Shown piece after piece: positions 1 to 10,202 of a DNA stretch of 64,000 nt. The translations under genes were made by a program, and so were the position numbers. Position 1 is the first letter of the stretch. Each line of letters opens with the position of its first letter. The DNA comes from Nepenthes gracilis. Taxonomy: Eukaryota; Streptophyta; Magnoliopsida; Caryophyllales; Nepenthaceae. The DNA is taken from assembly GCA_033239525.1 (NCBI GenBank), contig BSYO01000009.1, positions 17,381,299-17,445,298 of the forward strand. Direction: 5' to 3'. The notes below the pieces were generated by a model that saw only the letters and a list, made by a program, of their open reading frames with translations, was not told the DNA's origin and ran no database searches.

Positions 1-840
1 GACCACAAAAGCAACAGAGTTCTCAAATTATTAAACCTATGGACCCACCCTATCTTTTGTATTCAATTTTCCCATAGTGACCACCCACTAGAAAAAGGAA
101 TGAAGAGGACATATATAAAGAGCCCAAACCAAGTGATGTCAATCAACCTTGGGTTCCTATGGTTGGAAGATCCCTCGAGCTAATCAAATACGAAAGAAGC
201 CCTTAACCCTAGGGCACCATATCATGTCCGCTTGAACCGGATGAGAGTTATAGGACGACATGTCTTTGATATGACGTCTATAATAAGATTTTATATATTA
301 GGCCGATAGAAAAATAATCATTGGTAAAATTTCGATATAGATTATAAGGACAGTTTAATAGTAAGCTTATTAAATTTCTTAAATTTTGTGAGAGTAAATT
401 ATCTCATATAAGTTGAGTTAACAAGAAACCTTCAAACTTATAAGCATGACATTTTTTAATCATTTTAAAACATCTTAAAAAAATAATATTACTGAGGGAA
501 CAACCAAATGTATAATATTACACCATTTTCTAAACAACCAATACAATGATGCCCCCAGACTTCATAAAAGGCTAATAGATATTAATTAAGAATTATTTTA
601 TTTTATTTTTCCTGAAAAAGGCTACAATTTTGATTTTTTAAAAATATTGTATGGAGTTCACAAATAAAATGTTGGTATTATTGGACTCATTTTTCCATCA
701 TTAAGTTGGTCGTTGTAACTCTTCCACATCGAATGTTCAAATTGAAATGCGAGGCCCTTGTCGTCGCTCACCATGAAGCCTTACGTTTTTTTCTTCTCAG
801 CTTCTTCAGCTGCACTTATGGGGAATCCTCTCACCCAATC
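1..840 (+). repeat. Left copy of a segmental duplication (PPR 5' flank)
   Basis: This stretch matches 14594-15416 closely over its whole length, with small indels. Shared landmarks include the run AAACCNATGGACCC near the start, CCCTTAACCCTAGGGCACCA at about 203 and about 14777, and TTCTTCTCAGCTTCTTCAGC just before the end. In the right copy the sequence continues into a PPR pseudogene; here similarity stops at about 840 and Copia-derived sequence follows. The left edge is the window edge, so the true length of the duplication is unknown. Seen directly by reading the two regions side by side; no alignment score was computed. Confidence 0.88.
732..840 (+). pseudogene. 5' stub of a duplicated PPR gene
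   Basis: The ATG at 732 corresponds to the ATG at 15302 of the right-hand PPR pseudogene, and the following 100 bases match it. An extra T in the run at about 787-793 shifts the frame relative to the right copy, and the sequence breaks off at about 840, before any PPR repeat. It therefore cannot encode a PPR protein. It is best read as the leftover 5' end of a second gene copy, cut by a Copia insertion or by a later deletion. Confidence 0.75.
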
Positions 841-849
841 TCCATAATA

Positions 850-973
850 AGAATGTTACCATTAAATAAAATATAAAATCACAAGAAATAGTATTAAAAA
901 GATTTAATAGAGAAAAAATATCTATTTTAAATAATTATTTGATTTAACTATACGAATTTGAGTATGATATAGG
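850..973 (+). mobile_element. Ty1/Copia relic, left segment
   Basis: Conceptual translation in one frame gives a stretch resembling the linker between integrase and reverse transcriptase of plant Copia polyproteins, with the short motif EYDIG at the end. The frame continues without a break at 11016 on the far side of the Tat element, where it reads YDNPISF. The upstream Copia domains (gag, protease, integrase) are absent here: duplicated PPR flank lies directly to the left. So this Copia copy was already truncated, or the left junction was deleted. Confidence 0.7.
969..973 (+). repeat. Target-site duplication, left copy (ATAGG)
   Basis: The five bases ATAGG directly before the 5' LTR are repeated exactly at 11011-11015 directly after the 3' LTR. 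Five bases is the normal target duplication for Ty3/Gypsy integrases. This fixes both ends of the element and shows that the two LTRs belong to one insertion. Confidence 0.95.
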
Positions 974-1795
974 TGTTGGGATCCGTTACCCAGGGGTCCT
1001 AGAATTAGTGTGTAGATCGGACGAGCGTTTTTGATCCGAGAGGCTCAAGCTATCACGTGTAATACAGAACGACCGGGAGCTTTCTTTAAACTACGCGGAC
1101 TCAATAGCACGCATAATGCCTGAAGCCAATAGTACGCGGACTCAATCAAACTACAAAGTGAGCCAGTGAAGGACGAGGACTGCCTCTATTATCCGAGAGT
1201 GCCAACTCAGCTGTTTCACGGTTACCAAGGAGTGCGTAAATCCCGCTACACGCCAGCGCTGTCAGCAGCAATCTCCAGAACACGCCATGTCACCTCAAGG
1301 CTGACACTGCTACCACAGCGGGCCAATGGCGGCGTTAACTCACCAAACACGCCAGCGTGCCTGACACTCCAGCGTGCCTGACATGGCGTGGGAGTAGGTA
1401 GCCAGCCGTCCAGTAGGTGCCGTAGGCCGTGTGAAAACTTCCAACGGTTACCTTTCTACGCCTATAAATGTGCACCCAAGGCAGACGAAAAGGGGATTGG
1501 GTTTCCTGAGCAAGTGAAAGAGCCAAAAGAGAGGAACAAAGCACTTTTCCTGTACTTTGAACTTTGTATTCTTGTACTCAACAACAAAATAGTGAAGAAT
1601 ATTTCCAGGCTTCCAGCCTCGTGGTTTTCCCTTCGTTTTAAAGGGGGGTTTCCACGTAAAAATCTGTGCGTCCATCCTCGTTTCTCTCACACCTTTCTCT
1701 CGCCCACAACTCACTCTCTTTATGTTGCAATTGGTTCCGTCCACTTGACGTCAGCGCATGCAAGCCTTGTACGGCGGTCGGATCGAAACGCAACA
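974..1795 (+). repeat. 5' LTR of the Tat element
   Basis: 822 bp from TGTTGGGATCCG to GAAACGCAACA. It matches 10203-11010 along its length, with scattered substitutions and small indels (for example around 990-1030, 1120 and 1420). The divergence means the insertion is not brand new, unless part of it is sequence error. The LTR holds a TATA box near 1463 and a CTTTGTATTCTTGTACTCAA stretch near 1562 that would fall in the transcribed part. Confidence 0.95.
1463..1469 (+). promoter_or_regulatory. LTR TATA box
   Basis: TATAAAT in the context CTACGCCTATAAATGTGCAC, about 330 bp before the end of the LTR. The 3' LTR keeps the same box at about 10681. The position fits a Pol II promoter driving the element's genomic RNA. 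Assigned by motif and position only. Confidence 0.7.
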
Positions 1796-1796
1796 T

Positions 1797-1814
1797 TGGC
1801 GCCGTCTGTGGGAA
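1797..1814 (+). other. Primer-binding site
   Basis: TGGCGCCGTCTGTGGGAA begins one base after the LTR end. TGGCGCC followed by GTGGGAA is the form seen in many plant Tat-type Gypsy elements. The exact priming tRNA cannot be named without comparison to tRNA 3' ends. The relic at 27-33 kb has a related site at about 32381-32398 on the minus strand (TGGCGCCATATGTGGGAA). Confidence 0.85.
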
Positions 1815-1893
1815 GGGGACAAAAGGTCAACTTCTCACCTTCGTAGATCACGTCTAACCACACGTCACAGCTTTTACTTCCAAGCATCATAAC

Positions 1894-3487
1894 ATGGTGA
1901 GCACCAGGGCGCAGGCAAGCGCACCACCTCAGGCCACTACTCAACACACCGGCGGGAGGATGCCCCAAACCCCGTGTGGGCATCGAAAACCATCCGAGAT
2001 CCGGTCATAAGGGACTTGGCGACCAAAATGGACGATATATCCAAGGCCGTCTTCGCTCTTTGCGCGAGGGAAGACGAGAGCGAGGGGAGCGCCCGGGGGC
2101 TCCCGGGCGTAAACATCCGTAAACGGAGGGAGGAGGCGCGAGCGCGGTCGTGGCGCCAGCCGGCAAGAGCCACCAAGAACCTGGTGGCCTCAGTGGCGAG
2201 ATCCTCGAGCCACGGAGGATCGTCTTGGTCCCCGGTCTCGGGGACATCGGGAAAATCGCGCCGAGAGGCGCGCATGCACGGGGTCAAGAAGGACCCCCGA
2301 GAGGCCGGCAAGCCACCAGCCTAACGAACTGAGGCACCTCCTCAACGCAAGGAGGGCGACGGCTCCACCCCATGTGGAGGAGAAATGGAGAAAGTCTCGA
2401 AATCGCGTCTTTGGGGAGAGCAGCGGAGCGAGTATCCCCCAGTCTCCGTTCACAACGGACGTTAGAACGAGGGCGCTGCCCCCAAAGTTTAAAATGCCAA
2501 ACCTGGAGGCGTACGATGGGAGTGCTGATCCCATGGACCACCGAACTGTTTAGGAGCATCCGAGCCTCCAGGGACTAGACGAGGCCACCATGTGCCAATG
2601 CTTCCCCAGTCAAGGGGGACGAGAGTATGGTTTTACGGGATGCCCGCGGCTCCATTGCACTTTTCGCGAATCAAGCGCGGCATTTTTGTCACATCAGTTC
2701 GCCTCTAGTAGAAGAACGGAGAAACAGCATCAGCATCTCACTCGTCAGCTGAGGTGCGGGGGAAAGCCTAAGGGAATTCTTGGCCAGATTCGTGGCCGAG
2801 GCCAGGCAGATTCCAAAGCTGTCGGACGGAGTGAAGCTAAATGCTTTCCTATCTGGCCTGGAGGGAGGTGCTTTCTTTAAGCATCTCATTCATAAGGGCC
2901 CTCACACCTTCGAGGAGGCCGAGGCTGTAGCAAGGGCCTACATAGCAGCTGAAGAGGCCAATGAAGCAAAGCGTCCAGAGAAGGATGAGAGCTACCGTCC
3001 GAGACCATTAGAGATGAAGAGAAAAGCCGGGGACTTCCGTAGTCCCCCGTTTGTGACAAAACACAGGAAGTTTGAGCCGGCCGTCCGTAGAGACGCGCGC
3101 CGATCCACCCGACTCCGAACGAGCGACACGCGCACGAATGTGCTAATGCATTCAAGCGGAGAAGTTTGTAAAGTGGCCCAAGCCCACCGAAAATCCAGGA
3201 GGAGGGGACCGGTCAAAGTCTTTGCGACTTCCACCGTGCGGGGTCATGTAACCGAGGACTGCAAGTCTTTTGCAGAGGAAATTGAAGAGCTAATCGGAGG
3301 GGGCACCTCAACCGTTTCCCGCAAAGACCGGACAATCCTCTGGAGCAGCAGTCGAATCAAGTGGAACCCCAAGGAGGCAGGAGGTTGCGGCGGGGTCGTG
3401 AACATGGTGTCAACCGGCCCGGTGGGAGAGCGACTTGGAGCCCAAAGGCTTCCAAAAGGCCGAGGACGAGTATTAGGGACGATGTAA
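1894..3487 (+). pseudogene. gag (capsid/nucleocapsid), frameshifted
   Basis: The ATG at 1894 opens MVSTRAQASAPP, matching the gag start of the relic at 32327 on the minus strand (MVNTRAQTS). The first frame stops after about 40 codons and gag-like sequence continues in other frames. Near 2478-2545 lies the plant Gypsy gag signature LEAYDGSADPMDH. The longest open part, 2780-3487, has the capsid-core signature around LSDGVKLNAFLSGLEGGAFF and AVARAYIAAEEANEA. Near 3243 is GHVTEDCKSFAEEIEELI, the C-terminal gag motif of this family, in a form where no complete CCHC knuckle can be read. Several frameshifts make it non-functional as it stands. Confidence 0.85.
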
Positions 3488-3489
3488 TT

Positions 3490-4040
3490 TACTTTAGCAA
3501 AGAGGATATGGCCCATATAACTTCCCCCCATTGTGATCCCCTGGTTGTAATGACCCTCATTTTGAGCCAGCCAATGACTACCGCATGAAACGAGTCTTTG
3601 TCGATAATGGAAGTTCCCAAAATTTGCTTTATCTTGATGCGTACCTCAAGCTTGGATTAAAAAGACATCAGATGAAGGCCCCAGAGGGGCCGCTCTATGG
3701 ACTTGATAATGAGCCGGTCCCAGTCCAGGGTATCGTGCAACTAGAAGTCACACTGGGAACATACCCGAGGACGGCTTCAAAGGTCCTCACCTTCCTCGTG
3801 GTGGACCTCCCGTCCGTTTACAATGCGATTCTCGGGCGTCCTTGCCTTGCTGCCTTTGAAGCGGTGACTTTCATCCCGCATTTAAAGATGAAATTCCCAA
3901 CCCCATGCGGTATAGGGGAAGTACTCGGCGAGCAAGCCACTGGAAGGATGTGCTATCTATCGCAGGTCACGCAGACTCCCCTGCCGAGACCAATGGAAAA
4001 CCTCGACCTCAGAGACGAGGCAACACTGCAGCAAGCGTAG
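3490..4040 (+). pseudogene. Aspartic protease region of pol
   Basis: Open from 3585 to a TAG at 4038-4040. It shows the retropepsin active-site motif as VDNGSS (residues 6-11 of the open frame), the DNG form usual in Tat elements instead of DTG/DSG. About 75 residues later comes the flap/ILG region NAILGRPCLAAFEA. The upstream part (GDDVIYF, HCDPLVVMTL) is in another frame, so a frameshift lies near 3570-3590. The homologous region of the minus-strand relic is at 30201-30665 and shares EGPLYGLDNE. Confidence 0.85.
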
Positions 4041-4067
4041 CCTGGTGAACCTACCCAGCGAGTTCAG

Positions 4068-5630
4068 TTGGACCCCGAGGACCCAGAAAAGTGTGTCCAA
4101 ATAGGAAGCTCTCTCGAAGATTCCGTCCGAGACCAGCTCACAAAGTTTCTAAAGGAAAAATCAGACGTATTTGCTTGGTCCCCCGCGGACATGCCAGGCA
4201 TCTCTCCCGAGACGATAGTGCACAGGCTTGGCGTGGATCCTCACCACAAGCCTATCAGGCAGAAGCGGAGAAATCACTAAACGGAAAAGCTGGTGGCCGT
4301 CCGGGAGGAAGTGAAAAAGCTCCTGGACGCGGGATTTATCCGAGAGGTACAGTACCCGGATTGGCTAGCCAACGTGGTAATGGTGAAGAAAAGCAGTGGG
4401 AAGTGGAGGATGTGCGTCGACTTCACAGACCTCAACAAGGCTGTCCGAAGGATAGCTTTCCACTTCCCGAGATCGACCCGGTTGGTGGACTCAACGTCCG
4501 GCCACGAGCCGAGCTTTATGGATGCTTACTCGTGGTACAATCAAATAAAAATGTGTCCCGAGGACGAAGAGCATACATCCTTTGCCGACCATGTGGGACG
4601 ATCTTTTTACAAGGTGATGCCCTTCGGTCTCAAGAACGCGGGGCAACATACCAACGAGTGGTCAATAAGATGTTCGAGGACCAGATCGGCAGGAACGTGG
4701 AAGTCTACGTGGACGACTTGCTCGTAAAAAGCACCGTTAGTAGAAGCCACATCGAGTGTGAGGAGGCACTTCAGGGCCTCAAGGCGTATCTTGCTAACCC
4801 TCCACTGCTGGCTTCCCCGGAGCCGGGAGAGGAGCTCTATTTGTACTTGTCAGTGACCGGCCAAGCCCTGAGCTCGGTCTTGGTGAAAGAGCGCCAGGGA
4901 AATCAGCAGCCAGTATACTACGTTAACAAGATCCTGGCGGACTCAGAGACTCGGTACCCGCATGCGGAGAAAGTCGCTCTTGCACTGGTATACTCTGCCA
5001 GGAAGTTAAGGCCCTACTTCAGTGCACATAGGATTGTAGTCCCCCGACCCGCCCCGCCGAGGACTATTCTCCAGCCCGAGGTCTCGGGCGACTAATAAAG
5101 TGGGCCATTGAGCTAGGGCGGTCGACATCGATTCAAGCCAAGCCCGCCATGAAGGGCCAGGCCCTTGCGGATTTTTTTGTGGGAGGCAATAAAGACTTGA
5201 TAGCAATGATGCCGAGAGCATGTGAACGGGAGAAGAGGATCACCACAGCATGGACGCTTCACGGGACGGCTCCGCCATGAAGGATGGTCGGGCAAGGCGG
5301 GCGTCAGACCGAGAACTCCCGTGGGGTCCAAAATTAAGTACTCGGTAACTTTGGAATTCCCAAATGACCAATAATGTCGCTGAGTACGAGGCCTTGATTG
5401 TAGGACTTCGATTGGCAAAGGAATGCTCGGCCGGGGACTTGGTGGTCTCTGGTGATTCCCGAGCTAGTCATCAACCAGTCCTCGGGAACTTTGAAGCGAA
5501 CCACCCTCAACTTTCCAAGTACCTCATGAAGGTGAAAGGAATGACCTCAGATTTTGAGCGAATTGAATTCGTGCACATTCTGAGGGAAGATAATGAGAAG
5601 GCGGACTCCTTGGCAAAAGCAGCAGCGTGC
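4068..5630 (+). pseudogene. Reverse transcriptase and two RNase H domains, frameshifted
   Basis: RT fingers begin near 4293 (VREEVKKLLDAGFIREVQY), followed by the palm motifs WRMCVDFTDLNKA and MPFGLKNA. The catalytic box reads YVDDLL at about 4706-4723, so the active-site residues survive, but the domain is spread over at least two frames. A Gypsy-type RNase H follows (VYYVNKILADSETRYPHAEK, about 4910-4975). A second, plant-type RNase H follows near 5245-5600 (TNNVAEYEALIVGL, SLAKAAA). Having both RNase H domains is diagnostic of the Tat lineage. Frameshifts near 4280, 4640 and 5100-5360 interrupt the coding sequence. Confidence 0.88.
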
Positions 5631-5639
5631 GGGGACCCA

Positions 5640-6964
5640 GAGCAATACGCCCGAGGAATGAGGGAAACACTGGAGCGACCAACGGTAGATGAGCCCGAGA
5701 CCAGGGTTATGCCAGTGTCTGACGGTGATACCTGGATGACCGCGTACTTAAGATACCTTGCCGATGGAATTCTACCCGAGGACCCTGTTGAAGCCAAAAA
5801 GGTCAAGAAGACTGCGGGCTGGTATGCCATAGTGGATGGCCGTTTATATCGCCGAGGGTTTTCAACCCCTTACTTGAGATGCCTGACCCCCGTGGAGGCA
5901 GAATACGCCCTCCAGGAGGTGCATCTTGGAATCTGCGGATCCCATATTGGAGGCAAGAACCTGGCGTTCAAAATAATGAGGCAAGGGTATTATTGGCCTA
6001 CCATGAAGTATGATGCCGTGGACTTCGTACGCAAGTGCGAGAACTGCCAAGTCCACGGCAACTTGAACTTGACCACACACGGAGCTCGGCGTTGCGATCT
6101 CAGTGGCCCTTTGCATGATGGGGGCTTGATATCCTCGGACCACTCCCCATCGCGGCCGGCCAGAGGAAGTTCCTCATTGTGGGGATCGACTACTTTATAA
6201 AGTGGGTTGAGGCAACGCCCCTCGCGCGAATAACGGAGCAAAATGCAACTGAGTTCCTGCGGCAGTCAATCGTCTGCAGGTATGGGGTCCCTGAGTGCGT
6301 CATCACCGATAACGGGACGCAGTTCACCGGGAAGCGGTTCTCCAGGTACTGCGCTCGTCTCAGAATCAACCTGATTCACACGTCCGTCGCCTACCCTCAG
6401 GCCAACGGCCAGGTGGAGGTCACAAATCGGACTATCCTGCACGGGCTTAAGACGAAACTGATAGACTCCGGGGGCTCCTGGGTGGATGAGCTCCCCTCTA
6501 TCCTCTGGTCCTATAGAACTACTCCAAGGGAATCGACGAAGGAGACACCATTTAGCCTTTGTTATGGGGTTGAAGCGGTCATACCAGTGGAAGTGGGCCT
6601 CCCAAGTCTCAGAGTGGAACACTTCAACCCGGACCTCAACAGCCAAAGACTCCGTGAACACCTTGACTTACTCGAGGAGGCCCGCGATCGAGCCCGACTA
6701 AGCATTGCAACATATCAGCAGCGGGTGGCCCGTTACTACAACAGGAAGGTAAAGGCACAGCAGTTTGAGGTTGGAGATTTGGTGCTGAGAAGCATTGAGG
6801 CGACCGGGAAGAATGCCGGCCGGAACAAACTTTCTCCGAATTGGGAAGGACCCTTCCTGGTCTCGGCGATCCTTCGAAACGGGGCCTACAAGCTACGCAA
6901 CCAAGAGGGTAGGCTGGTTCCCCGGACATGGAACGCCACGCACCTCAGAAAGTACTATCAGTAA
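5640..6964 (+). pseudogene. Integrase (core still open)
   Basis: The N-terminal HHCC zinc finger is visible at about 5920-6050 (HLGICGSH, then CENC). The catalytic core follows: first Asp in WGLDILGP (about 6130), second in ITDNGTQF (about 6305), Glu in GQVEVTNRT (about 6413), a complete DDE triad. The segment 6179-6964 is open for 261 codons and ends TAA, with a C-terminal stretch like the GPY/F region (NWEGPFLVSAILRNGAYKL). A frameshift at about 6060-6120 separates finger from core, so the full protein cannot be made as read. Confidence 0.88.
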
Positions 6965-7130
6965 GAGTCAAGGCGGCCCAAAAGCGCCCACGTGCGACGA
7001 TACTGAACTGCGAAAGGACTCTACCACTTGAAAAGAGCGCTGTAAATGAAGTCGGGAAAAAACGTTGCAAGTGCCTTATAAAAGTTTAGAAGTTTGGTGC
7101 ATTTCAAAGCAATTCTCTAATCAAAGAAAC

Positions 7131-7480
7131 TCGGTTCCGTCCGAGCGGCCCAAGAGGTCGAAATAAAAACTCGGTTCCGTCCGAGCGACCCAAGAGGTCG
7201 AAATAAAGACTCGGTTCCGTCCGAGCGGCCCAAGAGGTCGAAATAAAAACTCGGTTCGTCTCGAGCGACCCAAGAGGTCGAAATAAAAACTCGGTTCCGT
7301 CCGAGCGGCCCAAGGGGTCGAAATAAAAACTCGGTTCCGTCCGAGCGACCCAAGGGGTCGAAATAAAAGCTCGGTTCCGTCCGAGCGGCCCAAGGGGTCG
7401 AAATAAAAACTCGGTTCCGTCCGAGCGACCCAAGAGGTCGAAATAAAAGCTCGGTTCGACCGAGCGGCCCAAGAGGTCGG
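7131..7480 (+). repeat. 40-bp tandem array, nine copies
   Basis: Nine copies of a 40-bp unit start at 7131, 7171, 7211, 7251, 7291, 7331, 7371, 7411 and 7451. Each contains a small palindrome CTCGG-N6-CCGAG. Position 16 of the unit alternates without exception: GAGCGGCCC, GAGCGACCC, GAGCGGCCC and so on. A block of three copies (5-7) shares CAAGGGG in place of CAAGAGG. The array lies between integrase and the antisense gene, the hypervariable 3' region where Tat elements are known to carry tandem repeats. The unit has few stops on the minus strand, so spurious open frames appear there. Confidence 0.97.
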
Positions 7481-7674
7481 AACCAAAGCAATCGGGATTC
7501 CGTCGAGAGGCGTAACAGTCGAAATTCAAAGGCTTGGTTTCACGCAAACATCACTGGGGGACAAAGCATGACAAAAGCAAGAAAGATGCACGGACAGGCA
7601 TTGCCAAAAACTTCTATGTCTTATTTCGTCACGAAATACATGTACAAAAAAAAAAAAAAAAGAAGGGGTCTAAT

Positions 7675-9703
7675 CTAAAAGGCTAGGGGCTGGCTTCCAG
7701 AAAGCTCTTCCAGTTGGGGAGGCTGCTGAGACTGGAGTTCCTGGGACCCTGAGGCCCCCGCCAAGTCAAGTGGTCCAGAAGGCCCCGGAGAAGGCGGCTC
7801 ACAAGGCGGCCCTGGCTGAGAAGGACTGGGGAAGGGCCTCTCGGCAACCCCGTATAAGTCGTCTATCGTTAAGGCATTGGCATTACGTGGGTCGAGAAGA
7901 GCTGTCGGGAACCGCGGTTGAATCACGCGCATCACTCGACGACACATGTTAACGCCATCCCAGTACTTGCCCTCCAGTGCAGCCTTGATCTCCGCGGACG
8001 GTATGGAAGACCTCAACTTCTCCTCCAGGTGATAGAGCCTATCTTGAAGCACCTGATGCTGGTCCCGTTGGAGCTTCACAGTATCCTCCAGAGAGGCTAT
8101 CTTTCCTCTGGCTTCAGCCAGCTCCGTCTCGGACCTTTGTGCCGCCTCGAGAGCGGACTTCAAGGCCTCTATTTGGGAGAAGCCCTGGACAACCTCTCCA
8201 ATCACAACATTGATCCTGCCGGTAATGTCTTGAAGCTGCATCAAAAGGGGCAAAAATGATTAAGCGCAAGGAATGAAAAAGCAGAAGGCCTGGGCACTTA
8301 GAGAAAAACGAAAGTACCTGGGAAACGAGGGAGTCGCCGCTTACAGTGGCCTCCCCACTGGACTCGGGCACTTGGGCCTCACGGGCGGGCGCCACAGGAA
8401 CTTGAGCCTCCATCTCAGATGAAAGGGCGCCAGCACAGGGAACTGCGCCCGGGGACTCAACGTCAATAAAAGCCGTCCCCTCCTCAACAACGTCAAAATC
8501 CTGGGCGCCCTCAGCCTCCTCAGCAAGGGACTCGGACTGATCAGCTTGGACTGAGACGGCCGGGAGCTCAGCAGGCGCCTCCGAGGACGGCTCAATAGCT
8601 GCTTCCACTTCAACCTCCTCGTCAACAGAAGGCTGCTCTTCACCCGCTTCTCCTTCGACCTGGGCGCTCTCCGCATTAATGGCCTCGGGCGAATTGTCAG
8701 TAAAACCCGAGACCTCACCAGTGAACTCGGCGGGAACGTCAGGAATTGGCTCATCGCCGGGAGATTGAACGTCCGAAACCTCCACGATGTCCCTTATAAT
8801 CGTGGAGACAACGTCGAAAGTGGCAGTTTGCGTCCTCGGCCTCTTGAACAAGGGAGCGATAGGCTCGTCGCCCTCATCGGACGAGGACTGCTCAACAATT
8901 GCCGCCTTGGGTCTTGAGCTCTTGGCCGGGGGCTTTGAGCTCTCGCCCGGACGGCTTGGGCAAGGCTTTTGTTATCCTCGAGATCTGGGCCTTTTTCTTC
9001 AATTTCTTTCCTTTCTTCCCGAGGACGCAGAAAGCAGCGGTGCCATCAGGAGGGGGTGACCACTCGGCCTTAGCAAGATTCTCTGGGTAGCAGCCAAGCG
9101 TGCCGCTTGTTTTCATGAAAACTCCCCAAGTTGGCGTTAACAACTCCGAAGCTCCTGACGGCATCCCTCTCCTTTTTGAGGGATCAGAACAGTAATGGCT
9201 GGCTACATCCCCCCATTCATTGGGAATGCGCCAGCCCTCGGGGGTGGCCACAAAGAAAAACTTGTCTTTCCACCTTTTGGTGGAATCTGGGTTTCCCCCG
9301 CACATGACCGCAAATTCTGAGCGGGGAGTCATGGTAACCCACTCAAGATTGTGTGTAAATCTAAACATGATCTTGACAATTTGCGCACTTAAACGCTTCC
9401 CATGACACCGAAGAAACACACAAAGAGAAACCAAATACCTAACGGCGTTTGGCTGAAGCCTCGCAATGGGCACCTGAAGCGCTGCCATAATCGTGTGGAA
9501 CTCGTCTGGCACTGGGAATCGGTGATGAAGCCACTGGGAGGATCTCGTGCCCTTTCAGTGGGCTCTGGGACAGTCATCACCATGGAACTAGGAATGGCGT
9601 ACTGCTGCCGGATCTCGTCCAACCTCTCCGGCAACAACGATGAAGCAATATCGGCGACTCCAGGAGCCATGAAAAGTGGTGAGCAAAACTCAGAGGGAAA
9701 CAA
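7675..9703 (-). pseudogene. Antisense accessory gene of the Tat element (putative gypsy-type transposon protein), spliced
   Basis: Runs opposite to gag-pol, between the tandem array and the 3' LTR. It begins near 9703 or 9670 (MAPGVADIASSLLPERLDE) and ends with TAG at 7675-7677. The N-terminal part (YAIPSSMVMTVPEP, then VPIARLQPNAVRYLVSLCVF) recalls the plant 'putative gypsy type transposon' domain (Pfam PF04195); this is from memory and unsearched. An acidic linker follows (8340-8850), then a coiled-coil-like stretch rich in L, E, K and Q (7980-8235), then a Pro/Ser/Gln-rich tail. The last junction has the form of an intron (8236-8317, phase 0). The frame changes near 9535 and 8935-8990 look like frameshifts rather than introns. 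Role unknown. Confidence 0.7.
8236..8317 (-). other. Predicted 82-nt intron of the antisense gene
   Basis: On the minus strand the upstream frame reads GDSLVSQ and meets CAG/GTACTTTCG at 8318/8317. The downstream frame starts after TTTTGATGCAG at 8236 and reads LQDITGR. Both ends are GT...AG, and removing 82 nt joins two different frames in phase 0 into one continuous reading. Without splicing the upstream frame still runs on to a stop near 8114, but with no resemblance to the coiled-coil region. A predicted intron, not shown by transcript data. Confidence 0.7.
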
Positions 9704-10190
9704 AGGGAAACGTCGAATGAGGAAAGGGAGACGGAACGCAGAAGATGGAAATGATTTCTGCGAGGAAGGAAAACGAATTTATGAATTTGAAAACTTAAAA
9801 GGCGCCATCATTGCCCTGGCCACGCGTCGCACGGCCGTTGGTCCCCACGGATGTGACGCCCTGTAATCCCGAGACGCCTGACAACGCATCAATCCCGTAT
9901 TTAATTCTCTGCAGGGCCAAAACGACGGCGTCGAATGTCCTCGGGCGTGTGAAATCGCCATCTACGAGGACGAATGTCCTCGCCACAACAAAGACATCGT
10001 GCCTTTGGTTAGCCACGATTCCGAGAACATTAATCGCCCCGGACTAAGCTTGAAACCAAATCCACACTTAGAAGCACAATCGCTCCTCGACGAAGCTCAC
10101 GGGCGGACGGACTTCTACTGCATAATCCCATCTTCAAGAATGATGGCGTTAAAGAGACATGCCAAATGGTCGAGGACTTGAGCCTTTTGG
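9704..10190. other. Non-coding 3' region of the Tat element
   Basis: Lies upstream of the antisense gene and before the polypurine tract. No coding sequence is recognised on either strand. The 12-mer CGAATGTCCTCG occurs twice, at 9932-9943 and 9971-9982. If the antisense gene is transcribed, its promoter would have to lie here or in the 3' LTR; no clear TATA box was picked out on the minus strand. Confidence 0.6.
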
Positions 10191-10202
10191 CATGGGGGCT
10201 AG
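10191..10202 (+). other. Polypurine tract
   Basis: CATGGGGGCTAG directly before the 3' LTR start TGTTGGG. The G-run next to the LTR fits the plus-strand primer site of a Gypsy element, though it is short and contains pyrimidines. Confidence 0.7.

Noticed and set aside
1166..1857. Several short open frames on both strands at the start of the Gypsy element
   Set aside because: They fall inside the 5' LTR and recur in altered form in the 3' LTR; LTR sequence does not code for protein here.
7104..7547. Three overlapping minus-strand open frames of 121-147 codons
   Set aside because: They lie on a 40-bp tandem repeat with no stop in any minus-strand phase, so all three frames stay open. The repeated protein sequence is a by-product of the array.
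7645..7661. A-run just after the end of the antisense gene as evidence for a captured retrocopy
   Set aside because: The A's are on the plus strand; a processed copy of a minus-strand gene would leave a T-run there. The predicted intron also speaks against it.
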